Source: Candidatus Cloacimonadaceae bacterium
GTDB taxonomy: Bacteria; Cloacimonadota; Cloacimonadia; Cloacimonadales; Cloacimonadaceae
Assembly: GCA_030693415.1 (NCBI GenBank)
Contig: JAUYAR010000152.1
Coordinates: 1 to 48,498, forward strand
DNA: 48,498 nt
Reading direction: 5' to 3'
A program made the position numbers and the translations under genes. Of the stretch, positions 25,255 to 34,271 are shown one piece after another (within the stretch, counting starts at the first letter, position 1; every line of letters begins with the position of its first letter). The notes beneath the pieces were generated by a model, which ran no database searches, was not told the DNA's origin, and saw only the letters and a program-made list of their open reading frames with translations.

Positions 25255-26560
25255 CGTTTGGTAACAGGATGGAAAACTGCGTTCCTTCTCCGGGAACGCT
25301 GCTCACGTTGATCGTTCCACGATGCAATTGAACGATGTGTTTCACTATCGCCAAGCCGAGTCCGGTTCCGCCCTTGGCACGGTTGCGTGAGGAATCCGCC
25401 ACATAGAAACGCTCAAAGATCCTGGGCAAATGCTGTGCCGAGATACCGATACCGCTGTCCCTGACAATGATCTTTACCTCATTGTCATCAGCTTCGACGG
25501 AAATGAATATCCCGCCCTGCTCGGTATAGCGGATGGAGTTTTCCACCAGATTGATGAAGATCTGTTCAAATTTGAAGGGATCCACCCAGGCATATCTGTT
25601 TCTATCCTTGATGTCGATGTCCAGCGTGAGCTTCTTTTCCTGCGCGAGGGGTTTGAGGATCATGGCAAGGTTGTCAAAAAACACTCCCAGCTTTGTCTTT
25701 TGGGGTGAGATGGGTCTGGCGTGTTCGAGGCGGATCAGATCCTCCAGATCGCTGATCAGCCTGATCAGGCGCATGGTGTGGTTTGTGATGATGCTCACAT
25801 AGCGGACGTCCTCGCCTTTGGCATTATCCGCCAAAGCTTCGGCAAAGCCTTTGATCGCGGTGAGAGGTGTGCGCAGTTCATGCGCCAGATTCACGATAAA
25901 GTCCTTCTTCATCTGTTCCGCCTGCCTGAGTGGATCTATGTTTTGCAGGGTGAAGATCATGCGGTCGGCTTCCTCATTGCGTGAAGCGATGATCAGGTAG
26001 TAATGCTCATCCAGCACAAATTCCTTGATCTGCCTTTGGGATTGTTTGCCGAATTCACCGATGAAATCAGCCAGATCGGGATCGCGGATCAGCTCCCAGT
26101 AATGCTGTTTCTGATCCGGATTGAAGCCTGGAAAGAGCTTGCTGAAGGCATCATTTGCCCACCAGATGCGTCCGTCTCCGCTTTGAGACCACAGTGCTTC
26201 CTCGATCGAGCCAATGATCAGGCGCAGTTCTTCACGGTGCACCGATAGGTGTCCGATCGTATCATCCAGAGAGCCGATCATCTGGTTGATGCTCCTGCCG
26301 ATGGTGTCAAATTCCTCCACATCCAGGTCCGGAATGCGTTCGCGCCTTTCTCCGCGTGTGATCTTCTGCGCGATGCGGTCGATCTTGCCGATCTGGCGGT
26401 TGAAACGCAGGATGGTGAAGAATACGATCAAAAACGTGGAGCATGTCATCGTGAGCAGGACATATTGGATCCTGATTCCGGCAAGCAGCAGGATCGCCAG
26501 CAAGCCGAGATTGAAGAGGTTCAAGACCACCAGCGCCCGGTTCAGACTGTGCTTTTCCAT
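25226..26560 (-). CDS. phoR: Phosphate sensor histidine kinase PhoR
   Basis: A 444-residue membrane kinase. Two hydrophobic segments at about 10-28 and 31-50 leave almost no periplasmic loop, as in PhoR. A HAMP-like linker (55-105) and a PAS domain (about 108-205) follow, then HisKA with the phospho-accepting H227 in AHELRTPLTAIKG and the ATPase with NLVENSIRYT, DSGIGI and GGTGLGLAIV. It should sense phosphate through contact with Pst/PhoU and phosphorylate the adjacent PhoB. The start is 6 bp after the phoB stop. Confidence 0.88.
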   Translation of the reverse strand: MEKHSLNRALVVLNLFNLGLLAILLLAGIRIQYVLLTMTCSTFLIVFFTILRFNRQIGKIDRIAQKITRGERRERIPDLDVEEFDTIGRSINQMIGSLDDTIGHLSVHREELRLIIGSIEEALWSQSGDGRIWWANDAFSKLFPGFNPDQKQHYWELIRDPDLADFIGEFGKQSQRQIKEFVLDEHYYLIIASRNEEADRMIFTLQNIDPLRQAEQMKKDFIVNLAHELRTPLTAIKGFAEALADNAKGEDVRYVSIITNHTMRLIRLISDLEDLIRLEHARPISPQKTKLGVFFDNLAMILKPLAQEKKLTLDIDIKDRNRYAWVDPFKFEQIFINLVENSIRYTEQGGIFISVEADDNEVKIIVRDSGIGISAQHLPRIFERFYVADSSRNRAKGGTGLGLAIVKHIVQLHRGTINVSSVPGEGTQFSILLPNDETNEKYCG

Positions 26561-26566
26561 CTATCC

Positions 26567-27259
26567 TCAATCCTCCGGGTCGCTATCGAACTTATAGCCC
26601 ATGCCGCGGATGTTTCGGATCATGGTGGCAAACTTCCCGATCTTCTCACGCAGGTTTTTGATATGGACGTCCACGCTGCGTTCGATCACGATCTTGTCCG
26701 TGCCCCAAAGATAATCGAGGATCTGCGCGCGTGAATAGACCCACCCCGGTCTTTTGGTGAGGAGCTGCAAGATTTTGAATTCGGTGAGCGTGAGGTCGAT
26801 CCTTTTGCCTTTGATAAATGCCTCAAAGCGGTTGAAATCCAGCTTGAAGCCATGAGCGATCACCAGTACGTTTTTGTGCGTCTCCCAACCGGCTCTGCGC
26901 AGCACGGCATTTACGCGCGCGATCAGTTCTCCTCCGTCAAAGGGCTTGGTGATATAATCGTCCGCGCCAGTCTCCAGTCCCTTGACCTTGTCCTCGATAT
27001 CCACTCTCGCGGTGAGCATGATGATCGGTATTCCGGCAAAGCGTTCTTCCTTTTTGAGCACCGCGCACAATTCCATGCCATCCATGTCCGGCAGCATCAG
27101 ATCGAGCATGATCAGATCCGGAACCAGCTCTTCCAACGCGGGGAAAAGGTCTTTCGCCACGGGGTAGCAGCGTACGTCAAATCCGCCCCCGCGCAGTTTC
27201 AGAGCGATCAGTTCCATGATGTCGGCTTCGTCTTCCACGATGTAGATGAGTTTTTGCAT
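26567..27259 (-). CDS. phoB: PhoB-type response regulator (OmpR family)
   Basis: 230 residues. Receiver domain (2-118) with the acidic pair ED at 9-10, phospho-acceptor D53 in MLDLMLPDMDG, a conserved T in MLTAR and K in ITKPF. The C-terminal winged helix (130-228) has the LTEFKILQLLTKRPGWVYSRAQILDYLWG and SVDVHIKNLREKIG segments of PhoB. ATG 27259 is chosen over an upstream TTG at 27274 since GGAG lies 8 bp before it. It leads the minus-strand phosphate run and is followed by phoR. Confidence 0.88.
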   Translation of the reverse strand: MQKLIYIVEDEADIMELIALKLRGGGFDVRCYPVAKDLFPALEELVPDLIMLDLMLPDMDGMELCAVLKKEERFAGIPIIMLTARVDIEDKVKGLETGADDYITKPFDGGELIARVNAVLRRAGWETHKNVLVIAHGFKLDFNRFEAFIKGKRIDLTLTEFKILQLLTKRPGWVYSRAQILDYLWGTDKIVIERSVDVHIKNLREKIGKFATMIRNIRGMGYKFDSDPED

Positions 27260-27291
27260 TCTCAGGTTCTCCAATTTTTGCTGATGATGTC

Positions 27292-27319
27292 AAGATAGTC
27301 TCATGCCATTAATTGACAA
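27292..27319 (-). promoter_or_regulatory. Candidate promoter of phoB
   Basis: On the minus strand TTGTCA (27319-27314) and TATCTT (27297-27292) are 16 bp apart, 33 bp before the phoB start codon. Upstream, at 27334-27356, is an AT-rich stretch with repeated TTAAC words on the plus strand that could be another PhoB site, but spacing is irregular. Confidence 0.5.
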
Positions 27320-27397
27320 GCGAAAAAGGGGAATTAACGGTTAAATATTCTTAACAGAATTGCACGATATCGCCAGGGCTGGAATCCCTTCACCTTT

Positions 27398-27455
27398 GCA
27401 TTACGGAGTCAATACGGACTTAGTCCGTAATGAGTCCGTATTGATTCCGTAATGC
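27398..27455 (+). repeat. 58-bp palindromic repeat, copy 2
   Basis: Starts GCATTACGGAGTCAATACGG and ends GATTCCGTAATGC. Identical to 48292-48349 and the reverse complement of 211-268. Confidence 0.9.
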
Positions 27456-27487
27456 TAAGGGGGAAGAGTGAACGGGTGAACAGGAAA

Positions 27488-27512
27488 GTAGCGCAGCATG
27501 CCGATGCTGCGG
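27488..27512 (+). repeat. REP-like palindrome
   Basis: GTAGCGCAGCATGCCGATGC then TGCGG. Forms a head-to-head pair with the partner at 27548-27572, like BIME arrangements of enterobacterial REPs. Confidence 0.85.
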
Positions 27513-27547
27513 AAACGATGGTTATGTTTGATAGTTTTTTTTTACCT

Positions 27548-27572
27548 CCACAGCAGTGGCATGCTGCGCTAC
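27548..27572 (-). repeat. REP-like palindrome, diverged partner
   Basis: CCACAGCAGTGGCATGCTGC then GCTAC. Opposite orientation to 27488-27512, with two or more changes in the 5' arm. Confidence 0.7.
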
Positions 27573-27753
27573 AGGCGTTTCTTTCAACCTTTGTTTGATC
27601 AATAGGCAAATAAATAGTTGACAAAAACTGCCGCAAAATAGCTTATGAGGGCACTTACTTGGTAGATACTGATCTGATGCCATGGTTTCGCTGACAGAAC
27701 GAATACAAGGCATTGTCGAACAAGCACTTAAATTGAGGTCAAAGGAGTATATG

Positions 27754-30561
27754 ATGCAGAGCGATAGTATTACTCAGCAGCAATCAGATTCTGCAGATAC
27801 TGGTCTGACGCAAATTATCAATGAGATTATCCGTCAATATCCCGAGCTCTCTGATCTAATAAATAAACTGCAAATCGAGCTTGATGGATTTAGGCGGGAA
27901 AATGACTGTCTGAAGCGTGAGCATATACATTTCCGCACTTGTCTTGAAAATACCACGGACATCATTGCAAGCCTTTCATTAGACGGTTTTATTGCTTCCG
28001 TAACCCCAAACTGGAAAGAGGTTATGGGACATGAGCCGAGCGAGATAATCAATCAATCGCTCTTTGAAAAAGTCATTTATCCGGCGGATGTGTCAGATTT
28101 TGTAGAGGTCTATCAAAGAGTCATCAGCACCGGTGAGAAACAGTCCGGCATCGAGTACCGGGCGTTGCATCGGGATGGTTCGATTCGTTGGCATACGACC
28201 AGTCTATCTCCCATTTTTGATAATATGGGCAACGTCACATCGATCCTGGCGATTGCGAGAGATACTACGGAACTGAAACTTGCCGAAGACAAGCTCAGAT
28301 CGACAAAGCTGGCTTATGAATCCTTGTTCCTTAAAGCGCCGGATGGAGTAATCCGGATCGATCACCAGAGCAACTTCACCTATATCAGTCCTTCCACAAG
28401 AAAGATGTTTGGCTATGCGGAGACGGAGCTGACGCCCTCTTCTCCTATGGAATTGATTCATCCTGATGACCTTCCCATGGTGTTTGAAGCTTTGAGTAAG
28501 CTGGTGGCTGATCCAAGCTATGTGCCGACTCTTGAATGCCGGATTCATCACCTTGACGGTTCGTGGAAGTGGATTGAAGCTACATTTTCAAATCTGCTTG
28601 AGGATATAATTGTGCACGGCATTGTGATCAATTTTAGAGATATAAGCGAACGCAAACACGCGGAAAACATCATCAAGGAGAGTGAAGCCAGATACCGTCA
28701 TTTGATCGAGACCATGAACGAAGTGGTCGTGTATGTCGATAATGACGATGTGATTAAATACATAAACCCCGTCTGTTACAAGGTCTATGGATACACACCG
28801 GAAGAATTGACCGGGAAAGTAGGCTATGAATACTTGGTTCACGAAGATGATAGGCATATCATTATCGAAAAAAACAAATCCCGGATAGAAGGCAAGACCG
28901 ATTCTTATGAAGCTAGGGGAAAAAAAAGAACTGGAGAGACGATCTGGCTCAAGATGAGCGGGTCTCCGATGCGCGATGCCAACGGCGAAGTGATTGGCTC
29001 GGTAGGGATAATCGACGATATATCCCACAGCAAATCTTTGATGGAGCAGTTGCTTGCTACCCAAAAGATGGATGCCATCGGTCTGCTTGCCGGAGGAGTT
29101 GCTCACGATTTTAACAATCTACTTGGCATTATAATGGGTTATGCCGAGGATATCCATAGCAGCCTGCCATCACAAAGCCCGCTCATGCCGGAAGCAGAGG
29201 AGATCGTCAAAGCCTGTAAACAGGCATCCATTCTCACTCATCAGTTGCTTTCCTTTAGCCGCAGCCAGATATTGCAGCCCATAGCTCTGAATCTGAGCGA
29301 ATCAGTCTCAAATATACTGCCGCTTTTACCGCGATTGATCGGTAGTGAGATCGCAATCGAGACCATTTTGGCAAATGATCTGGACAAAGTAAAGGCTGAT
29401 CCGAGCCAGCTCGATCAGGTCATCGTAAACCTTGCCTTGAACGCCAAAAACGCAATGCCCAAAGGTGGGAAACTTACCATTGAGACCGCTGGTGCCGAGA
29501 TTGATGAAGACTCTGGCTACATCCATCCGGATATGAAACCCGGGCACTATCTAACGCTATCCGTCAGCGATACCGGCTGTGGAATGACCAAGGAAATCCA
29601 GAGCAGAATATTTGAGCCATTCTTCACTACTCAGGAAATGGGTAAAGGTCTGGGGCTTGGCTTATCCACTGTTTATGGCATCGTGCAACAGTCTGAGGGC
29701 TACATCCAAGTGATCAGCAAGCCGGGAATCGGGACAAAGATGAAGATTTTTCTGCCGGCGGATTACTCTCAGTCTGAGCCAAAACTCCAGCCCAAGCAAG
29801 AGTTGACAGGATACAGGGAGCTTATTCTGATCGTCGATGATGATGAATCTCTCGGCATTATGGTCAAGAATATGGTGGAAAAGAAGGGTTACCGAACGGA
29901 AGTGGTATTATCCCCAACGGTTGCGCTGGCTGCCATTGAAAATGGGTTGAGACCGGATCTGGTCATCACGGATGTAGTGATGCCGGAAATGAATGGCAAA
30001 GAGATGGTTGACCGGATCTTTGGCATCATTCCGGGACAGAAAGTGCTGTTTATGTCCGGCTTCACCGATAACGCGGTCGTGCGTAATGGAGTGAAGAATC
30101 ATGATTTCCCGTTCATCCAAAAGCCATTTTCCTTTAGAGATATCATAGCCCTGATCCACAAATTGCTGCTGAAGCCACAGGAACCCGTCAAACGCACTGC
30201 CGCCATCCTGATGCTCGATGACGATGAGAATATCCGGGAATTGGTGAAACGTTCCTGCACCAAGCGGGGGCACAGCTTTGTGGGTGCCGGCAATCTCGAA
30301 GAAGCGCTCACTTCGCTATCCACGCAGGAGTTTGATATTCTCCTGGTCGATTTGCAACTGATCGGCATGAGCGGGATAAAAGCTCTGCAAAAGATACGAG
30401 AGGCGGGATTCACAACTCCCGCAATCATTCTGTCCGGGTCCCCCGGGCAGATCGATGACAATTTCCTGATTCCACTGGGGGTGACCAAAACGATAGAGAA
30501 ATCAGCAGATAACCTGCCCCTCGTGCTCTGTATCGAAGAACTGCTTGCCGGTAAGCACTGA
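27754..30561 (+). CDS. Hybrid sensor histidine kinase: three PAS domains, kinase, two receivers
   Basis: 935 residues, with no clear membrane helix, so a cytoplasmic sensor. Three PAS domains lie at roughly 60-175, 185-300 and 310-430. HisKA follows with H451 in AHDFNNLLG, and a HATPase with NLALNAKNAMPKGG, DTGCGM and GLGLGLSTVYGIV. The HDFNN-type H-box is that of the NtrB-like HisKA subgroup. Two C-terminal receivers carry Asp in LVITDVVMPEMNG and LLVDLQLIGMSG. AAAGGAG at 27741-27747 supports ATG 27754 (27751 also possible); the frame is open from 27682 but lacks a ribosome site. The ligand is unknown. It converges with the response-regulator gene only 10 bp away. Confidence 0.85.
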   Translation: MQSDSITQQQSDSADTGLTQIINEIIRQYPELSDLINKLQIELDGFRRENDCLKREHIHFRTCLENTTDIIASLSLDGFIASVTPNWKEVMGHEPSEIINQSLFEKVIYPADVSDFVEVYQRVISTGEKQSGIEYRALHRDGSIRWHTTSLSPIFDNMGNVTSILAIARDTTELKLAEDKLRSTKLAYESLFLKAPDGVIRIDHQSNFTYISPSTRKMFGYAETELTPSSPMELIHPDDLPMVFEALSKLVADPSYVPTLECRIHHLDGSWKWIEATFSNLLEDIIVHGIVINFRDISERKHAENIIKESEARYRHLIETMNEVVVYVDNDDVIKYINPVCYKVYGYTPEELTGKVGYEYLVHEDDRHIIIEKNKSRIEGKTDSYEARGKKRTGETIWLKMSGSPMRDANGEVIGSVGIIDDISHSKSLMEQLLATQKMDAIGLLAGGVAHDFNNLLGIIMGYAEDIHSSLPSQSPLMPEAEEIVKACKQASILTHQLLSFSRSQILQPIALNLSESVSNILPLLPRLIGSEIAIETILANDLDKVKADPSQLDQVIVNLALNAKNAMPKGGKLTIETAGAEIDEDSGYIHPDMKPGHYLTLSVSDTGCGMTKEIQSRIFEPFFTTQEMGKGLGLGLSTVYGIVQQSEGYIQVISKPGIGTKMKIFLPADYSQSEPKLQPKQELTGYRELILIVDDDESLGIMVKNMVEKKGYRTEVVLSPTVALAAIENGLRPDLVITDVVMPEMNGKEMVDRIFGIIPGQKVLFMSGFTDNAVVRNGVKNHDFPFIQKPFSFRDIIALIHKLLLKPQEPVKRTAAILMLDDDENIRELVKRSCTKRGHSFVGAGNLEEALTSLSTQEFDILLVDLQLIGMSGIKALQKIREAGFTTPAIILSGSPGQIDDNFLIPLGVTKTIEKSADNLPLVLCIEELLAGKH

Positions 30562-30571
30562 TTGGGATTTC

Positions 30572-31006
30572 TCAAGTAGTTGGAGGCGGCTCATTGATCA
30601 CCAGCCAGTATAAGCCCAGATATTTCACCGCCTCTGCAAACTGATTGAAATCCACCGGCTTTCTGATAAAACTATTTGCTCCCAAGTCGTAGCTGTTGCC
30701 GATGTCCACAGTTTCTCCAGATGAGGTCAGGATTACCACTGGGAGGCGTTTGGTGCGTTCGTCTGTCCTGATGCGTCTCAAGACCTCCATGCCATCCACA
30801 ACGGGAAGTTTCAGATCAAGTAAAATCAAGGTGGGCAGACTGGCTTTACCGGGTTTGCCGCATTCTTCAAAAAGGTAAGTTAGAGCCTCCAAACCGTCTT
30901 CTTTCACGATCAGTTCATTTCCGATCCGGCTTTTTGACAGGGCTCTTTTGGTCAATTCGATGTCGCTGGGATTATCCTCCACCAGCAGGATTGTCTTATC
31001 TAACAT
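30572..31006 (-). CDS. Rcp1-like single-domain response regulator
   Basis: A 144-residue lone receiver. Acidic pair in VEDNPSDIEL, phospho-acceptor Asp in LILLDLKLPVVDG, T in LTSSG and K in IRKPVDF. The insertion DGLEALTYLFEECGKPGKASLPTLILLDLKLP is characteristic of Rcp1-type partners of phytochrome-like kinases. It overlaps the upstream kinase gene by 7 bp, so the pair is one system. There is no output domain, so it must pass its signal by protein contact. Confidence 0.85.
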   Translation of the reverse strand: MLDKTILLVEDNPSDIELTKRALSKSRIGNELIVKEDGLEALTYLFEECGKPGKASLPTLILLDLKLPVVDGMEVLRRIRTDERTKRLPVVILTSSGETVDIGNSYDLGANSFIRKPVDFNQFAEAVKYLGLYWLVINEPPPTT

Positions 31007-33612
31007 TTATTCTCTCCTAATGTAAAGTAAAACGTAGCACCCTCATCCGGCTCAGTCTCTACCCAGATAGTTCCGCCATGACGTTCAATAATGCGTTTCA
31101 CTGTCGCCAGCCCGACACCCGTTCCCGGGAAATCAGTAGTTTTGTGCAATCTCTGGAAGGCGCCAAAGAGTTTCGTCGCGTAAGACATATCAAATCCTGT
31201 CCCATTATCGCGCACATAAAAGACGGTTTCATTATCTTTGGCGATCCTGCCCAATTCTATCTTGGCGCAATCCCGCCTGCCGGTAAATTTCCAAGCATTA
31301 TACAAGAGATTGGTCAATGCCACTTCCATCAGTTTCGCATCCGCTTGAACGATTAACCCGGGCTGGATATCTGCTTCGACGACGCGCTGGGGATCTTCTT
31401 CCCGCAGCCTGATCATGATGTTTTTTGCCAGAATCGCAAGATCTATGGGCTCTGGACTGATGGCTAATTTGCTAATTCGTGAGAGCTTGAGCAGTGTTTC
31501 GATCAAGTGTCCCATGCGTTGGGTTTCATTGGCGATTCTATCCAGATATTTGGACGCCTGCTCATCCAGTTTACCATGATAATCTTCACTCAATGCCTGG
31601 CTCCAACCCGCTATTCCTCTAAGCGGAGAACGAAGATCGTGCGATACTGAATAGGAGAAAGCTTCCAGCTCCTTGTTTGTGATTTCAAGCTCAGCCGTCC
31701 GCTCCGCCACTTTTTGTTCCAACTCTTCATTGAGTTTTCTGATTTCCTCATCAGCCTTCTTCTTCTCCGTGATGTCTCTAAAGAATGCCACCATCCGGTT
31801 TAGACCCGTATTCATGGCATGCACTTCAAAGGCTCCGGCTATTATTCCGTCGGCATACACAATCTGGTCATTACTGTAGTTTTCGCCTCCCAAAGCAATC
31901 CTGCGATAGATCTCGGGAAGTCCCGATCCGGCATTGCCGGGAAAGGCTTCGAGCAGCTCCTTACCGATCAGGTTTCGATGATCCAATCCCAGTATCCGAT
32001 CAGCGGACAAGTTTGCCGCCACAAGGATTAAACGATTATCCGGTTGAAACAGGTAAGAGTGTGCCCCAAAGGGAGCACTGTCAATGATCTCTCTCAGCCG
32101 TTCCTCACTCTCCCTGATAAATTGCTCAGCTTTGATTCTTTCTGTGATATCATTGATGATAAGCACGGATCCGATGAACTCACCTGCATCATCCCGGATG
32201 GGATCGACAGATACAAATATCCACTTGTCTCCCAGTTTTATCTCGGCACTCGCTCTTTTCCCGGTCTCTTTTAGTACCAACGTCGGACATTCTTTGATGG
32301 CTTCTTCAGTTCCATAGACTACCTTCCAGCAATAGTTTCCTACTATTCGCTCAGAAGTTAAGTCCAGCATTTGAAGAGCGGATTTATTTGTCTGGATGAT
32401 CATGAAATCAGCATCCAGCAGCATGATTACATCGCTGATGCTATCAAAGGTGGTCATCCATCCCCTGGCTATCTTTTGATAATCATCCTGCAGCTTGGCT
32501 TTGTCTTGTTCCAGTACCAGTTGTTGGCGTAACCGCTCGATATTATTGCGCCGCGCCATATAACCGAGCGTCAAGGCAATGGCGAATACTAAAATCAGAG
32601 ATGCCAGGACGGTGATATAGACTCTTGTCCTAAGCGGATGGTAAAGCTCCCGCTTGTCCATTTTGGCAGTAACATACAAGGATGTATCCGGCACCTTGCG
32701 AGAAGCTGAAATCACCCGTTCCCCGCGGTAATCGATGCCCTCGATTACGTCAACTATGCCCTTGACGGCACTGACGCCAGGACGATTGGTGTGAATATCA
32801 AGGTTTAGCCGGAACTTCAAGGCAGAGTCTTTTTTAAATCGAAGTTCGTTTAGATATAGGACACAATTTCCCTCGCGACGCACCAAAGTCGTCTCTGCCG
32901 TTTTACTTGGCGTGGGCCATGATTGCACAATGGGGTACAAATGCCGGTATGGATCGATCTGGAAGACCCATACGCCGATTGGCTTTGAGTTTTCCCGGTT
33001 CGGGTTTTTCACTGGGATCAAAAACTCTGATTTGATATCGGGGTTTCCTGCCATCGGTTGATCACTCTCAAGGTGGAGAGGCACCAAGACAATCTCATTA
33101 GTTTCAAGAGCTTTTTTTATGTGTTGACCAAGGTCGCAGGACAGAGTTTTCCGCTCGGAAGGGAAAGAGATCAGGACTTTGCCGTGTTTATCCAGCAAGG
33201 CGAGCCATGAATAATCACTGTCGCGTTTGTAGGACATCATCCATTGGATAATCTGAGAATCTTTATGTTTGGAGCTGGGATCGGAGAGAAATTGTGAGCA
33301 TAATTCCTGGATCATGGGAGTTTGGAGGATTTGTCTGGCATCCCTCATGCGCTCCTGATTCCATTCATTGATATGATTTACCTTCAGATCGGCTATAGCG
33401 GATATGCTTTCCAGAGCGTTTTTTTTAAGCAGTTTGGTCTCATGGTGGACATAGTAAATCCCCCCGATTCCCAAAGCGATGATCAGAAATATAAGAATGA
33501 TCACAGAACGTCGGGTTATTTTTCCAAAACTGGCTCGCTTGGATGTGCCACATGGCTGCGAATCAGCTTGAATACGCTGATGCTCGGAATCTGCCTTCTG
33601 GTTTCGATTCAT
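31000..33612 (-). CDS. Membrane sensor histidine kinase with periplasmic sensor and two PAS domains
   Basis: 870 residues. A transmembrane helix at about 36-55 and another at about 335-357 enclose a roughly 280-residue periplasmic sensor, probably Cache-like from size and position. Two PAS domains follow (about 385-500 and 510-625), then a coiled coil EEIRKLNEELEQKVAERTAELEITNKELEAF and HisKA/HATPase with SVSHDLRSPLRGIAG, the phytochrome-type H-box. The ATPase ends FPGTGVGLATVKRIIERHGG. AAGGGAG precedes the ATG. The response regulator downstream is its likely partner. The signal is unknown. Confidence 0.85.
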   Translation of the reverse strand: MNRNQKADSEHQRIQADSQPCGTSKRASFGKITRRSVIILIFLIIALGIGGIYYVHHETKLLKKNALESISAIADLKVNHINEWNQERMRDARQILQTPMIQELCSQFLSDPSSKHKDSQIIQWMMSYKRDSDYSWLALLDKHGKVLISFPSERKTLSCDLGQHIKKALETNEIVLVPLHLESDQPMAGNPDIKSEFLIPVKNPNRENSKPIGVWVFQIDPYRHLYPIVQSWPTPSKTAETTLVRREGNCVLYLNELRFKKDSALKFRLNLDIHTNRPGVSAVKGIVDVIEGIDYRGERVISASRKVPDTSLYVTAKMDKRELYHPLRTRVYITVLASLILVFAIALTLGYMARRNNIERLRQQLVLEQDKAKLQDDYQKIARGWMTTFDSISDVIMLLDADFMIIQTNKSALQMLDLTSERIVGNYCWKVVYGTEEAIKECPTLVLKETGKRASAEIKLGDKWIFVSVDPIRDDAGEFIGSVLIINDITERIKAEQFIRESEERLREIIDSAPFGAHSYLFQPDNRLILVAANLSADRILGLDHRNLIGKELLEAFPGNAGSGLPEIYRRIALGGENYSNDQIVYADGIIAGAFEVHAMNTGLNRMVAFFRDITEKKKADEEIRKLNEELEQKVAERTAELEITNKELEAFSYSVSHDLRSPLRGIAGWSQALSEDYHGKLDEQASKYLDRIANETQRMGHLIETLLKLSRISKLAISPEPIDLAILAKNIMIRLREEDPQRVVEADIQPGLIVQADAKLMEVALTNLLYNAWKFTGRRDCAKIELGRIAKDNETVFYVRDNGTGFDMSYATKLFGAFQRLHKTTDFPGTGVGLATVKRIIERHGGTIWVETEPDEGATFYFTLGENKC

Positions 33613-33773
33613 CTCTTCTCCCTTGATATTGACGCAAGGTCACCAAGACTCGCTTGCTAAAGCAATACGATCCCAACTTAAGGGAGAGGTAATCATCGTC
33701 AAGATAAAAATCGCTGCCCTATCTGTTTATGGTTTTTGCCTCAACCGGTCTCGCCCTTCTCAATGAGTGAGAT

Positions 33774-33798
33774 GTAGCGCAGCATGCCGATGCTGCGG
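33774..33798 (+). repeat. REP-like palindrome
   Basis: GTAGCGCAGCATGCCGATGC then TGCGG, identical to 27488-27512. It faces the copy at 33971-33992. Confidence 0.88.
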
Positions 33799-33970
33799 GA
33801 GTGGGGTGGGGAATTCCGATTCCCCACAGCTTTGCAACCACAGCCGAATCGGAGTTCGGCATCCCAATGGGTAGCCGCGTCTATTTCCGCTTCGGCATGA
33901 GCGCCAAATCTTGATCATCGTTTTTTATCATTTTTTATCATCGTATGGATCATCGTATGGATCATCGTTG

Positions 33971-33992
33971 CCGCATCGGCATGCTGCGCTAC
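33971..33992 (-). repeat. REP-like palindrome
   Basis: CCGCATCGGCATGCTGCGCT then AC; opposite orientation to 33774-33798. Confidence 0.85.
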
Positions 33993-34007
33993 TTTACCTC
34001 TTCCACG

Positions 34008-34058
34008 GCGTTAATCAAGCGTTAATCAAGCGTTAGTTTTATTACGCTTGATTAACGC
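34008..34058 (+). repeat. TTAATCAAGCG palindromic element, short copy
   Basis: Two GCGTTAATCAA units, the core TTAGTTTTATTA, then one complementary unit CGCTTGATTAACGC. Same orientation as 18983-19056. Confidence 0.85.
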
Positions 34059-34225
34059 TGTCCAGTGGTAGAGCGGCTTGCCGCCACACTGGAAAAGACA
34101 ATAATGGGGAATAATGGGGAAATCCACCACCAGTCCATCACCAGTCCAATCTCAATTCTCCATTGATATGTTGAGAAATTTGAACAGGCGCGGGCACAGC
34201 CAATTATTCATCAAACATAAAGCAA

Positions 34226-34254
34226 TTGACTAAACCATGGTAATCGCATAGTTT
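34226..34254 (+). promoter_or_regulatory. Candidate promoter of the primase-helicase gene
   Basis: TTGACT (34226-34231) and TAGTTT (34249-34254) with 17 bp between. GAGGAAAG follows at 34263-34270 as ribosome binding site for ATG 34272. Confidence 0.55.
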
Positions 34255-34271
34255 ATTAGCATGAGGAAAGT

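Larger units (their letters stand above)
27320..27753. other. Divergent intergenic region with palindromes
   Basis: Lies between divergent phoB and a sensor kinase gene. It holds the TTAAC-rich stretch (27334-27356), the 58-bp palindrome copy 2 (27398-27455), and two REP-like elements in opposite orientation (27488-27512 and 27548-27572). No further gene is supported. The open frame of the kinase extends up to 27682 but without a ribosome binding site. Confidence 0.6.
33613..34225. other. Divergent intergenic region rich in repeats
   Basis: Contains two REP-like elements in opposite orientation (33774-33798, 33971-33992). The 170 bp between them carries sequence partly inverted relative to 18867-18960 and a (TTTTTTATCA)/(TCGTATGGATCA) tandem stretch at 33915-33968. 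The TTAATCAAGCG palindrome lies at 34008-34058. No gene is supported. Confidence 0.75.

Noticed and set aside
27682-27753. Earlier start of the hybrid kinase at 27682
   Set aside because: No ribosome site precedes it, whereas AAAGGAG at 27741-27747 is well placed for 27754; the extra residues carry no domain.
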